The notes: a model not told the origin generated them from the sequence alone. Numbered from the stretch's first letter, positions 10,634 to 19,189 are shown. The stretch is DNA of 64,000 nucleotides from Curvivirga aplysinae (GCF_009711445.1 NZ_SMMC01000216.1:1-64000); one strand, 5' to 3'. Made by a program: numbers and translations.

Positions 10634-11053
10634 ATGCGTTATTTGCATACAATGGTGCGTGTCAAAGATTTGGATGCATCCCTGAATTTCTATTGTAATC
10701 TTTTAGGACTTAAAGAAATTGATCGCCGTGATTATGAAGCAGGACGCTTCAGTTTAATTTTCTTGGCTCCCGAGGGACAAGAGGAAGCCCAAGTTGAACT
10801 TACCTATAACTGGGATACCGAAGATTATGATGGTGGTCGTAATTTTGGTCATCTCGCTTATAGCGTCGAAAACATTTATGATGCCTGTCAAAAATTTGCC
10901 GATGGCGGCGTTACGATCAATCGACCGCCACGCGATGGTCGTATGGCTTTTGTAAGATCACCCGACGGCATTTCAATAGAGCTTCTCCAAGATGGTGACG
11001 CACTAGAGCCACAAGAACCGTGGCTCTCTATGGAAAATACAGGGAACTGGTAA
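10634..11053 (+). CDS. gloA: Lactoylglutathione lyase (glyoxalase I)
   Basis: Converts the methylglyoxal-glutathione hemithioacetal to S-lactoylglutathione in the cytosol. The four expected metal ligands are visible: H5, E55 (QVELTYNW), H73 (FGHLAYSV) and E116 (SIELLQ). The product is 139 residues, the normal length for the short bacterial form. I chose the ATG at 10634 with GGAGAG just upstream, rather than an in-frame TTG at 10622. It is monocistronic and followed by a strong hairpin shared with the convergent rhtB-like gene. Confidence 0.93.
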   Translation: MRYLHTMVRVKDLDASLNFYCNLLGLKEIDRRDYEAGRFSLIFLAPEGQEEAQVELTYNWDTEDYDGGRNFGHLAYSVENIYDACQKFADGGVTINRPPRDGRMAFVRSPDGISIELLQDGDALEPQEPWLSMENTGNW

Positions 11054-11057
11054 AAAT

Positions 11058-11085
11058 AAAGGGAAGCAGTTGCTTCCCTTTTTCT
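11058..11085. terminator. Bidirectional terminator between gloA and the LysE-type exporter
   Basis: The arms AAAGGGAAGCA (11058-11068) and TGCTTCCCTTT (11071-11081) enclose a two-base loop. A T-rich tail follows on the plus strand, and an A-rich flank gives a T-rich tail on the minus strand. Confidence 0.85.
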
Positions 11086-11086
11086 T

Positions 11087-11710
11087 TTAAGACATTGCTA
11101 GCCAAATACCAACAGCAACCATAAGACTGCCAGCTATCCGGTTCATCATCTGCACATTTCCTTTTTTCTCAAGGAAATATCTTAGTGTTTTCCCACCACC
11201 CGCATAAAGAGTCATACAGAAAAATTCGCAAACCACAATCACGGTGATAATCGCAATAATTTGCCATGTAACAGGAAGTTCAGTGTTCAGGAACTTTGGT
11301 AGCAAAACCACCATAAAAGCCCAGCCTTTTGGATTGGCTATGGCGGTCATGAAGCCTTGCCATGCCAGTTCCAAACCAGACATACTTGCCTCTTTCGGGT
11401 TATCCAGATCAATAGCCATCTTACCTTTTGATCGCCACATCTGAATACCAAGCCATGCTAAATAGGCACCACCGACATATTTCACCACGGAAAATATGTC
11501 TGGATATTTCAACATGACAGCAGCCACACCAACAATTGCCGCCAAGGCAATCGCAGCAACACCAATCACCTCCCCCCACATCATCGCAAATGTACGCCGC
11601 AATCCAATAGTCATGCCAAGCGTCATTGCCAAAGTCATACACATTCCCGGTGTGATCGACACCAGAAAAAAGGTAGGTATAAACAAGGTAATTAAAGTCC
11701 AATCGACCAT
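11087..11710 (-). CDS. LysE/RhtB family amino-acid exporter
   Basis: Inner-membrane exporter of the LysE superfamily (about 207 residues, usual length). Five to six hydrophobic helices are visible. The family signature at the first loop is present (SITPGMCMTLAMTLGM), followed by AMMWGEVIGV and later FMTAIANPKGWAFMVVLLP. The substrate (threonine, homoserine, lysine or a toxic analogue) cannot be inferred. I prefer the ATG at 11710 because AGGGA lies nine bases upstream. An in-frame ATG at 11719 would leave only one base between the site and the start. Confidence 0.88.
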   Translation of the reverse strand: MVDWTLITLFIPTFFLVSITPGMCMTLAMTLGMTIGLRRTFAMMWGEVIGVAAIALAAIVGVAAVMLKYPDIFSVVKYVGGAYLAWLGIQMWRSKGKMAIDLDNPKEASMSGLELAWQGFMTAIANPKGWAFMVVLLPKFLNTELPVTWQIIAIITVIVVCEFFCMTLYAGGGKTLRYFLEKKGNVQMMNRIAGSLMVAVGIWLAMS

Positions 11711-11864
11711 TTGTATCATTCCCTAAACTAAAGTCGAATTTGGCTTGTATCTGAGCTTTTCTTTTCTTGCAATCAAACATGATAGAAAACAGTTTTTCCT
11801 ATTGGCAACAAACCATTGTTAGGAGTAGAACTAGTTTCATCCTCTCCTCTATCTAGGATCAAAT

Positions 11865-12275
11865 ATGTTTCAGCTACACCCTCGTCTAGAAGCCGATACG
11901 GTTCATGTGATGGACCTTCCTCTTAGTCGTGTTCTTTTATTGAAAGACGCACGTTATCCATGGGTTGTTTTGGTACCACAACGTCCAAACCTCAAAGAAA
12001 TCCATCAACTTAACGATGAAGATGGCATCCAGTTATGGCGAGAAATACGCGTTTTGTCAGAGTTTATGGAAAAGAATTTTGATTGCCAGAAAGTAAATGT
12101 GGCAGCCCTTGGAAATATGGTGCCACAATTACATGTCCATATTATTGCGCGTGAAGAGGAAGATTTTGCTTGGCCCAAACCCGTATGGGCCATCGGAGAT
12201 GCAGAAGAATATGATGATCAATCTTTGCGTTACCGTATAGAGTTACTGAAACAAGGGCTGAGTAATGCCTTCTGA
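11865..12275 (+). CDS. HIT (histidine triad) family protein
   Basis: Small nucleotide-binding hydrolase/transferase fold of 136 residues. The triad region reads QLHVHIIAR (H90, H92), with isoleucine where canonical members have the third histidine. That form (HxHxxAR) is usual in this proteobacterial subgroup. The N-terminal half carries YPWVVLVPQRP, also typical. The substrate is unknown. Its last 11 bases overlap the start of the next gene, so the two are probably translated together. Confidence 0.87.
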   Translation: MFQLHPRLEADTVHVMDLPLSRVLLLKDARYPWVVLVPQRPNLKEIHQLNDEDGIQLWREIRVLSEFMEKNFDCQKVNVAALGNMVPQLHVHIIAREEEDFAWPKPVWAIGDAEEYDDQSLRYRIELLKQGLSNAF

Positions 12276-12813
12276 TTTCTACCGCCTATACTTATCTGAC
12301 ACTGATCGAAAACATCCAATCTGTGATGATCCAGAAGACCTTCTGGAAGCGGTCGATTGTAAAGCAAACAGCTTAAACGGATTAGTTATTTTAGATTGTT
12401 TTTGGCAACTTGAAGAACCGATCAAATTTTTAGCACAACTTGAAAAAGCATTAGCACCTGACGCGTCTGCTATTTTTATTGAGCCGTTACTTTCTCCGAT
12501 GAGTTACGCAATTGCCAAATTGAAACATCCAAATAACCTGAATATCAAAGCCAAGCCATACAAAAATTCAGGCAAGATTAATTTTGCCACATCCAGTTTG
12601 ATTTTTGACCGAATTGAAAATCGAATTCAGTTTATGAAGGAATTTCCCAACCTCACATTTGATTGTCGAGAACGCATCAATCTTTTTACCGGATGGGTGG
12701 ATAATGACTCACCTTTGCTGGATAATTTATTCAAACTAGACCAACTTCTAATGCCATTTCTAGGAAATTTCGCGGCTTCCCATATGAAAGTTATTCTTCG
12801 GAAAAAGGCATAA
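12265..12813 (+). CDS. Hypothetical protein resembling the C-terminal part of a class I SAM methyltransferase
   Basis: 182 residues, no confident family. The stretch ILDCFWQLEEPIKFLAQLEKAL followed by IFIEPLLSPMS resembles motifs post-I to III of Methyltransf_11 proteins (the usual 'LHHL.DP..FL.E..RVLKPGG...VEP' segment). The N-terminal glycine-rich SAM-binding motif is missing, so it may be non-catalytic. The ATG overlaps the HIT gene by 11 bases, and a terminator follows at 12836, making a two-gene unit. What it acts on is unknown. Confidence 0.6.
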   Translation: MPSDFYRLYLSDTDRKHPICDDPEDLLEAVDCKANSLNGLVILDCFWQLEEPIKFLAQLEKALAPDASAIFIEPLLSPMSYAIAKLKHPNNLNIKAKPYKNSGKINFATSSLIFDRIENRIQFMKEFPNLTFDCRERINLFTGWVDNDSPLLDNLFKLDQLLMPFLGNFAASHMKVILRKKA

Positions 12814-12835
12814 AAGTCTTTGTTTATATGACATT

Positions 12836-12889
12836 GGGCCACTCAGACTCGAAGTTTTTAGTCAAGTGGCCCTGTTTTACTTCTATTTT
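12836..12889 (+). terminator. Rho-independent terminator after the HIT/methyltransferase-like pair
   Basis: Outer arms GGGCCACT (12836-12843) and AGTGGCCC (12865-12872), with an inner GACT/AGTC pairing, are followed by a T-rich tail (TGTTTTACTTCTATTTT). Confidence 0.82.
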
Positions 12890-12942
12890 ATAGGATATTT
12901 TTAGGCCAATCTTAAAAGCTTTCTAAATTAAGGTATAAGAAG

Positions 12943-13758
12943 ATGTCTGAAATCATCGAAACAAAGCTGAGTGTGAATTTAAACAAGGTTGCCTTGTTGC
13001 GAAATCAACGTCATGTAGGTTATCCATCTGTTGTGGATTCTGGTCGTACAATTTTAGCCGCAGGGGCCCATGGTTTAACTATTCACCCCCGCCCTGATGA
13101 AAGACATATTCGTCGCACTGATGTCTATGAGCTTGCAGACATGCTTGAAAAAGAAGGACACCGCACCCGTGGTATTGAGTTCAACATCGAAGGTAATCCT
13201 TTTGATGACTTCATGAAGCTTTGCGAAGACACACGTCCAGATCAAGCTACATTGGTGCCAGATGATCCAACCCAATCCACATCAGATCATGGATGGGATG
13301 TTGAAAAAGACCTTGAGAAACTCAAACCAATTGTCAAAGACTTACAAGCAATGGGATGTCGTGTTTCTTTGTTTATGGATCCTGATACCTCTTTAATGCC
13401 ATTGGTAAAAGAAACTGGTGCTGATCGCATTGAGTTATATACGGGTCCCTATTCTGATGCATTTGACACAGGTGAGTATATAAAAACACTTAAAGACTAT
13501 GCGGAAGCAGCAAAAGCCGCCCATGACTTAGGACTAGGAATCAATGCAGGACATGACCTAACCACCTTTAATCTACCTGTATTTAAATCAGCTTTACCTA
13601 TGTTGGCAGAAGTATCCATTGGTCACGCCTTCATCGCGGATGCCTTATGGTTAGGTTTCGAAGATACGGTAAAAGCTTATTTGAAATCCTTGAGCTATGA
13701 AGAAAAAGCGCCTATAGCTATAGCAGGATATAAGGAACAACCCTCAAAAGTGGCTTAA
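12943..13758 (+). CDS. pdxJ: Pyridoxine 5'-phosphate synthase
   Basis: Condenses 3-amino-2-oxopropyl phosphate with deoxyxylulose 5-phosphate to form pyridoxine 5'-phosphate, the last step of the DXP-dependent vitamin B6 pathway. The TIM-barrel signatures are clear: SVNLNKVALLRNQR at the N-terminus, GLTIHPRPDERHI, the active-site loop GHDLTTFNLP, and SIGHAFIADALWLG. The length of 271 is normal for the 'VNLNKVA' subgroup. It is followed, with a one-base gap, by a FecR-domain gene that probably depends on it for translation. Confidence 0.95.
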   Translation: MSEIIETKLSVNLNKVALLRNQRHVGYPSVVDSGRTILAAGAHGLTIHPRPDERHIRRTDVYELADMLEKEGHRTRGIEFNIEGNPFDDFMKLCEDTRPDQATLVPDDPTQSTSDHGWDVEKDLEKLKPIVKDLQAMGCRVSLFMDPDTSLMPLVKETGADRIELYTGPYSDAFDTGEYIKTLKDYAEAAKAAHDLGLGINAGHDLTTFNLPVFKSALPMLAEVSIGHAFIADALWLGFEDTVKAYLKSLSYEEKAPIAIAGYKEQPSKVA

Positions 13759-13759
13759 T

Positions 13760-14377
13760 TTGCGTCAGGTATTTTTATCTTTTTTAATCCTTGTGAGCTT
13801 GTATTTTACAAGCTCTTCTCTGGTCTTTGCAGAAAGCCGTGACGCTGGTCAAACAATTGTTGTTTATCTAAATGCATTTGCAGACGAGAAGCAGCTTGAA
13901 GTTAACAACCAGATCAAAGTTGGCCAAGTCTTAACAACCAAATCCAATGCCCGCTTACATGCACGTATGGTTGATGATACTGTTTTGATGCTTGGTGAAA
14001 ATGCCACATTTAAAATTGATGAACTGGCATTCAACGACACGCAAGCAACAGCAAGTTTCAATATATTATCTGGTGCTTTTCGGATGGTATCAGGGAAGCT
14101 TACCAAACGACCAAATAATCAGGTTACACTGACCACTCCAATCGCAACAATAGGTATTCGCGGCACAGACTTTTGGGGAATCGTAAAGAAAGACAGCCTT
14201 TCTATCGCTCTTTTAGATGATAGTGAAATCGTTGTATTGCTTCCAACAGGCCCTGTAACCTTGAACAATCCAATGAGCCTTTTAGAATTCAAAAAAGGCG
14301 ATCAACGCCCAACGCTTACTCCATTAAGTGAAGAAGCGTTAACCAGCGCAATTAAAACAATCGCTCTACCAAATTGA
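13760..14377 (+). CDS. Exported FecR-domain protein
   Basis: 205 residues with a signal peptide at about 1-24 (hydrophobic LSFLILVSLYF, cleavage after FA). The FecR domain follows: MLGENATFKIDEL, then LSGAFRMVSGKL and TTPIATIGIRGTDFWG, which is the diagnostic end. Such soluble periplasmic FecR proteins are not iron sensors but are found with autotransporters, adenylate cyclases or secreted polymers. No sigma/anti-sigma partner is here. The start is TTG, one base after the pdxJ stop; no in-frame ATG precedes the signal peptide, so reinitiation after pdxJ is likely. It is convergent with doeB, one base apart. Confidence 0.82.
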   Translation: MRQVFLSFLILVSLYFTSSSLVFAESRDAGQTIVVYLNAFADEKQLEVNNQIKVGQVLTTKSNARLHARMVDDTVLMLGENATFKIDELAFNDTQATASFNILSGAFRMVSGKLTKRPNNQVTLTTPIATIGIRGTDFWGIVKKDSLSIALLDDSEIVVLLPTGPVTLNNPMSLLEFKKGDQRPTLTPLSEEALTSAIKTIALPN

Positions 14378-14378
14378 T

Positions 14379-15368
14379 TTAACATTCCGTCGCAATAACT
14401 GCTAAGCAATCGCCCATTTTTACAAGTCCCGGGAAATGGCGCGACGCCATTATTCCTGCTTTCTTGGCTTTATAAACCTGAGGAGGAATTCCCGTTCGTT
14501 TAATATCATGAATGCGCGCGACAATATCACCTGCACTGACATCCTCTCCCAAATCTACGCAGATTTCTAACAATCCTTCATCTTCAGATATCATAAAGCA
14601 ATTTGGATCGTGCATATCTAATTCTATAGATGGATTAAACGTTATCTCACCCGTTAATATGCCTGCATGAATAAGAAAGTTTCTAATACCTCGTTCTGCA
14701 ATCGCATTAGATTTTGCCGTAGACATGCCACCACCACCAAGTTCGGTTGAAACGAAAACCTTTCCCATTTCCTCGGCGGTAGTATCATACATACCAATGC
14801 TATCCATTTCCTTCATCATCATACTATAGGGTGCATTAAAGGCTTTCATGGCCGCAACACTCGAAGCTTCTTGTTCCTTGTTATCCAAAACATGAACCGC
14901 AGCAAAAGGAACAAAATCCAATGTTTTACCCCCTGCATGAATATCGAGCACATAATCTGCAAGTGGCAAAAGATAACGTGTAATATAGTCGGCTATTTTC
15001 TCTGTCACCGTACCGTCCGGTTTTCCGGGAAAGACACGGTTCATATTGCCTTTGTCAATCGGTGATGTACGTGTACCCGCTAAAAAGGCCGGATAATTCA
15101 TAGCAGGCAAGATAATCACTCGCCCCATGACATCGTCAGTTCTTAATTCTTGAGCTAACTTGAATAACGCAACAGGCCCTTCATATTCATCTCCATGATT
15201 AGCACCGGTTAACAAGACTGTTGGTCCATCACCATTTTTCACAACAGTTATAGGGATCATAATACTTCCCCAAGCGGATTGATCATGGGAATAAGGAAGT
15301 TTTAGAAAACCATGCTGAATACCACACAGATTAAAATCAATATCCGTAGAGATCGGACTATCTTTCAT
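14379..15368 (-). CDS. doeB: N-alpha-acetyl-L-2,4-diaminobutyrate deacetylase (ectoine degradation)
   Basis: Zinc deacetylase of the succinylglutamate desuccinylase/aspartoacylase (AstE/AspA) family, 329 residues. It removes the acetyl group from Nα-acetyl-L-2,4-diaminobutyrate made by ectoine hydrolase. Zinc ligands are H58 and E61 in GANHGDEYEGP and H144 in DIHAGG; the catalytic glutamate is E209 in STELGGGG. The N-terminal pattern GIQHGFLKLPYSHDQSAWG is characteristic of DoeB. It lies four bases downstream of doeA. Because family members cleave several N-acyl amino acids, activity on N-acetyl-L-glutamate from the adjacent dgc genes is possible but unproven. Confidence 0.9.
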   Translation of the reverse strand: MKDSPISTDIDFNLCGIQHGFLKLPYSHDQSAWGSIMIPITVVKNGDGPTVLLTGANHGDEYEGPVALFKLAQELRTDDVMGRVIILPAMNYPAFLAGTRTSPIDKGNMNRVFPGKPDGTVTEKIADYITRYLLPLADYVLDIHAGGKTLDFVPFAAVHVLDNKEQEASSVAAMKAFNAPYSMMMKEMDSIGMYDTTAEEMGKVFVSTELGGGGMSTAKSNAIAERGIRNFLIHAGILTGEITFNPSIELDMHDPNCFMISEDEGLLEICVDLGEDVSAGDIVARIHDIKRTGIPPQVYKAKKAGIMASRHFPGLVKMGDCLAVIATEC

Positions 15369-15372
15369 AAGC

Positions 15373-16554
15373 TTAATCCTTCACAAATAATTTGCGTTCC
15401 ACATTGGCAAGACATTCGCTTCCTGTTTCAGTAATCAAGACGGTTTCTGTGATCTCAATCCCCCAATCATCAAACCATAGGCCCGGCATAAAATGAAACG
15501 TCATACCGGGTTTCAACACCGTCTTATCGCCAGCGCGTAAACTTAAGGTATGCTCTCCCCAATCAGGCGGATAGCTTAAACCAACGGAATAACCACAACG
15601 GCTATCTTTCTGAATACCGTATTTTGCAAAAGTACCAAATAATGCGCCTGCGACATCTTCTGTCATGTTTCCCGGCTTTGCCTTTTCCAACCCTGCAACA
15701 AGCCCCTCTTGCAAGGCCTGTTCAGCGTTAAGCCATGCATCATTAGGTTTACCTAAGAAAATTGTGCGGGACATGGGACAATGATAACGTTTATAGCAAC
15801 CAGACAATTCAAAGAAAGTCCCTTCACCTTCACGCAACCTTCGATCATCCCAAGTTAAATGCGGGGCACTGGCCTCTTTACCTGTCGGCATTAAGGGTAC
15901 AATCGCAGGGTAGTCTCCACCAAATTCTTCGGTTCCATCTAACCCTGTTTTATAGATTTCTGCGGCGAGTTCATTCTTTCGTCGCCCGACCTCAGCCAAC
16001 TCAAACGTTCTTGCATGCATCTTTTCCACCAAACGGGCAGCGCGGCGCATATAAGTGATTTCCTGCTCAGATTTAATAGCCTTTTGCCAATTCACCAGAT
16101 TAGTCACATCTTTGAAATTTGCATTTGGTAAATTCTTGATCAATGACTGATAACAAGCGGCAGAGAAATAGTAATTGTCCATCTCAACGCCAATTGATTT
16201 ATTCCCCCATCCATAATTTTCAATCACAGTCGATAAATGATCCATTGGATGGCGTTCAGTCGACTGCACATAAGGATCGGGATAAGATAAAATATGATCA
16301 TCATTCATGTAGACCGTACATCTGGCTCCATTCGCATCCATCTCGCGACCATACCAGATCGGCAATTGATCTAAACTGACAAGCACAGCCTGATGTACAT
16401 AAAAAGACCAACCGTCATATCCGGTCAACCAAGCCATATTGGATGGATCACTGATGATCAGCAATTCCACACCTGCAGCCTCCATCGCCTGTCTTGTGGA
16501 CGCTAGTCTTTGTGCATATTCCTCATCACTGAAACCAAAATATTTATCTGGCAT
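15373..16554 (-). CDS. doeA: Ectoine hydrolase (M24 peptidase family)
   Basis: Opens the ectoine ring to Nα-acetyl-diaminobutyrate, letting the cell use ectoine as carbon and nitrogen source. The protein has the creatinase/aminopeptidase P fold: an N-terminal domain with ISDPSNMAWLTGYDGWSFYVHQ, and a catalytic domain with GEGTFFELSGCYKRYHCPMSRT and ending FDDWGIEITETVL. These are hallmark DoeA/EutD strings. The length of 393 is standard. The downstream steps (DoeC dehydrogenase, DoeD aminotransferase) and the usual AsnC-type DoeX regulator are not beside it. Confidence 0.93.
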   Translation of the reverse strand: MPDKYFGFSDEEYAQRLASTRQAMEAAGVELLIISDPSNMAWLTGYDGWSFYVHQAVLVSLDQLPIWYGREMDANGARCTVYMNDDHILSYPDPYVQSTERHPMDHLSTVIENYGWGNKSIGVEMDNYYFSAACYQSLIKNLPNANFKDVTNLVNWQKAIKSEQEITYMRRAARLVEKMHARTFELAEVGRRKNELAAEIYKTGLDGTEEFGGDYPAIVPLMPTGKEASAPHLTWDDRRLREGEGTFFELSGCYKRYHCPMSRTIFLGKPNDAWLNAEQALQEGLVAGLEKAKPGNMTEDVAGALFGTFAKYGIQKDSRCGYSVGLSYPPDWGEHTLSLRAGDKTVLKPGMTFHFMPGLWFDDWGIEITETVLITETGSECLANVERKLFVKD

Positions 16555-16663
16555 AAGGCCCCCTGATTGATCTTAAGTTATTGATTGTGAGGAAGAGTAT
16601 TACAAAATATTCACGTTGAATAGAAAAACCAGATCACAAGTGACTTTTCGTTTATGCCTAAAA

Positions 16664-16688
16664 AAAGGGGCCCCTAGAAGGCCCCTTT
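16664..16688 (-). terminator. Rho-independent terminator after dgcA
   Basis: Arms AAAGGGGCC (16664-16672) and GGCCCCTTT (16680-16688). Read on the minus strand the stem is followed by a run of T. It separates dgcA from doeA, so the two pairs may be separate transcripts. Confidence 0.82.
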
Positions 16689-16718
16689 AATAATTAGTCA
16701 ATTTGAATTTGGTATGTA

Positions 16719-17702
16719 TTACCCCCACAAATCGCGCGGGGCAGGCTTCATAATACTACCCTCAAATTCGAAAGCGACATCACGGTCTTTGGCAATCAAC
16801 AATGGGCCGTCAAGATCAACAACTTCTGCATCCTGACCAATTAAATGCGCAGGTGCCATAGCAAGGGACCCCGCCAACATACAACCGATCATCACTTGCA
16901 TGTCAGCTTCACGTGCCATTTTTTGAAGTTTCAAAGCTTCGGTTAAGCCGCCAGTTTTATCCAGCTTAATATTGATCATTTCATATTTACCAACCAACTT
17001 ATGGAAATCGGCACAAGCATGTGCAGATTCATCGGCACATAAAGTAATAGGATGTTCAACAGTTTTTAAAGCTTCGTCATCCGCAGATGGTAAAGGTTGT
17101 TCGATCATCTCTGCGCCATAGGCTTGTAGCTTCTCAGAAAACGGCGCCACATGATCTACAGACCAACCTTCATTCGCATCCACAATCAAACGTGTATTTG
17201 GCGCATTTTCCCGCACAGCAGCCACACGTTCCAAATCACCATCACCAGTAAGTTTTAACTTCATCAAGGGACGTTCAGCATTATCTGCGGCTTGTTTTCC
17301 CATCACTGCAGGTTCGCCCAAGGAAATCGTATAAGCCGTTGTCAGGGCAACAGGTTCTTTTCTCAAACCTGCAAGTTGCCAAACTGGTGTACCGGATTTC
17401 TTTGCCTCGAAGTCCCAAAAAGCACAATCCAAGGCATTTCTGGCTGCACATGGCTTCATACGTTCCTGTAACTCTTCACGTGTTAAACCATTTTCAACTG
17501 CGTCGCGCAGGCTTTCTAATTCAGCAATAACTGTTTCAACAGATTCGCCATAACGCGCATAAGGGACGCATTCCCCCCACCCCTTTACGCCATCCTCTTC
17601 CAATTCCACGACAACAGTCTCACAAGACGTTTTGGAACCACGGGAAATGGTAAAAGTACCAGCAATTGGCCAGCTTTCATGACGAATGGTTAATTTAGGC
17701 AT
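16719..17702 (-). CDS. dgcA: N-acetyl-D-glutamate racemase / dipeptide epimerase-like enolase-superfamily enzyme
   Basis: Member of the mandelate racemase/muconate-lactonizing group, 327 residues. The superfamily residues are in place: KxK (K148, K150 in MKLKLTG), metal ligands D175 (DANEGW), E201 (IEQPL) and D224 (CADES), and K246 in INIKLDKTGG. The general fold is that of L-Ala-D/L-Glu epimerases. The neighbour dgcN favours the DgcA role described in marine bacteria, where N-acetyl-D-glutamate is racemized to N-acetyl-L-glutamate during D-glutamate catabolism. A muropeptide epimerase role is the alternative. Confidence 0.85.
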   Translation of the reverse strand: MPKLTIRHESWPIAGTFTISRGSKTSCETVVVELEEDGVKGWGECVPYARYGESVETVIAELESLRDAVENGLTREELQERMKPCAARNALDCAFWDFEAKKSGTPVWQLAGLRKEPVALTTAYTISLGEPAVMGKQAADNAERPLMKLKLTGDGDLERVAAVRENAPNTRLIVDANEGWSVDHVAPFSEKLQAYGAEMIEQPLPSADDEALKTVEHPITLCADESAHACADFHKLVGKYEMINIKLDKTGGLTEALKLQKMAREADMQVMIGCMLAGSLAMAPAHLIGQDAEVVDLDGPLLIAKDRDVAFEFEGSIMKPAPRDLWG

Positions 17703-17772
17703 GGAACTATCCTGTTCTTTATCTAAAAATCTTTATTAAAATCTATACACTCAAAACACATATAAATAAGAA

Positions 17773-17804
17773 AGGCCGAAGTCATCAAAAGACAACTTCG
17801 GCCT
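17773..17804 (-). terminator. Terminator or attenuator between dgcN and dgcA
   Basis: Arms AGGCCGAAGT (17773-17782) and ACTTCGGCCT (17795-17804), followed on the minus strand by TTCTTATTTAT. It lies inside the dgcN-dgcA pair, so it may only partly stop transcription and lower dgcA expression. Confidence 0.65.
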
Positions 17805-17838
17805 CACCTTAAAATTTAGTCAGCATAGGCCGAAGGGA

Positions 17839-18837
17839 TTATTTTAAACCTTCGATCAAACGTGCTGCACCATGACGGAATGCATCAACGCATGGCAAAC
17901 CAAGTTCAGCTTCCAATTCAGCCAAATATTTATCGGCTTCTTCATCAGAAAGCATAGATGTATTTACAGAAACACCAACGACTTTACAGTCTGGGTTAAC
18001 AACACGACCCATTGTTTCGTTAACTTTAATACATTCTTGGATTGATGGCAGATTGAAATCTGGAAGGCCACGCATATGGTCACGTTCCGCAACATGGCAC
18101 ATTATTAACGCATCTGGTTGGGAACCATGCAACAAGCCTAAAGATACACCTGCATAAGATGCGTGGAACAAGGAGCCTTGACCTTCGATTACATCCCAAT
18201 GATCTTCATCATTTGCAGGTGTTAATGTTTCAATGGAACCCGCTATAAAATCAGCAACGACCGCATCAACAGAGAAGCCATCACCAGCAATGAAGATACC
18301 TGTTTGGCCTGTGGCACGGAAAGAACATTTCATGCCAGCTTCTTTCATGGATTTTTCAACAGCTAATGCTGTGAACATCTTACCCACGGAACAATCTGTA
18401 CCAACAGCCAAGATACGCTTACCAGAACGTTTAGACCCTTTTGCTACAGGATAATCTTCTGTTGGGTGACGTACATCAAACAGGTGACGACCTAATTCAT
18501 CCGCTTTTACTTTAATTTCAGGAATATCTACAAGTTTATTATGTAAACCAGAAGCCACATCCATACCAAGTTCAAGAGCTTTAATAATGCTGGCTTTCCA
18601 GCTATCTGGAATAATACCACCTCGGTTTGCCACACCAATAACCAGTGTTTTCACACCGGCTGCATGTGCTTCTTCGATAGACATATCTGTCAAACCAAGA
18701 TCCGCACCACAACCGTCAAGACGGAATTGCCCTAAACACCAATCAGGACGCCATTTTGCTACACCGTTTGCAACTTTTGCTGCCAATTGATCAGGCGCAT
18801 CACCCAAAAACATGAGATAAGGATGTTGAATATTCAT
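17839..18837 (-). CDS. dgcN: D-glutamate N-acetyltransferase, DUF1611 family
   Basis: DUF1611 protein of about 332 residues with a P-loop-like GTDCSVGKMFTALA in the middle, then ATGQTGIFIAGDGF and an IEGQGSLFHASYAG stretch. The family was long annotated only as DUF1611; members next to dgcA have been described as D-glutamate N-acetyltransferases that start D-amino-acid catabolism in marine bacteria. I chose the ATG at 18837, which has TTGGAG eight bases upstream, over an in-frame upstream start that would add a spurious hydrophobic leader. Which acetyl donor and D-amino acids it uses is not visible. Confidence 0.85.
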   Translation of the reverse strand: MNIQHPYLMFLGDAPDQLAAKVANGVAKWRPDWCLGQFRLDGCGADLGLTDMSIEEAHAAGVKTLVIGVANRGGIIPDSWKASIIKALELGMDVASGLHNKLVDIPEIKVKADELGRHLFDVRHPTEDYPVAKGSKRSGKRILAVGTDCSVGKMFTALAVEKSMKEAGMKCSFRATGQTGIFIAGDGFSVDAVVADFIAGSIETLTPANDEDHWDVIEGQGSLFHASYAGVSLGLLHGSQPDALIMCHVAERDHMRGLPDFNLPSIQECIKVNETMGRVVNPDCKVVGVSVNTSMLSDEEADKYLAELEAELGLPCVDAFRHGAARLIEGLK

Positions 18838-19189
18838 AACAGACACTCCAAAAAAGTATATTGCCCATAAACCAGCGACCAAAGAACAAAAACGTCAAAG
18901 AATTGCAATAGTCCAGATAGAGCAAATTAAATGGGCCAGTGGCAAGACCGTCGCCCCAATTCGCAATCAATTTGTGATCACATCTTAATTTTGACAACTT
19001 TCTAGCAGATGAAACTTAATTCGCCAATGAGAAAAAACGTCATTTTCCCATCATTTTCATTAAATTGGCGAAGTATTTGCATAGCTTATAGATACTATAA
19101 CCAGACAGGTAAAAATCGCCTTGTTATGAGCTATTGCAGCGTATCTTAGAACGGTCTAAACTCATGACATATTTGGAGTATTTGCATTT
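18838..19189. promoter_or_regulatory. Divergent regulatory region between dgcN and the DUF1800 gene
   Basis: 352 bases without a gene. A TTGACA at 18991-18996 with a weak CTTAAT about 18 bases on could be a plus-strand promoter. Just downstream lies an inverted repeat, TTCGCCAAT (19020-19028) and ATTGGCGAA (19064-19072), arms perfect over nine bases. A related ATTCGCAAT occurs at about 18959-18967. The spacing suggests an operator for an unknown regulator of one or both flanking units. Confidence 0.4.

Noticed and set aside
12177-12290. HIT protein considered defective because the third histidine is Ile
   Set aside because: The HxHxxAR form is common in this subgroup and the rest of the protein is intact.
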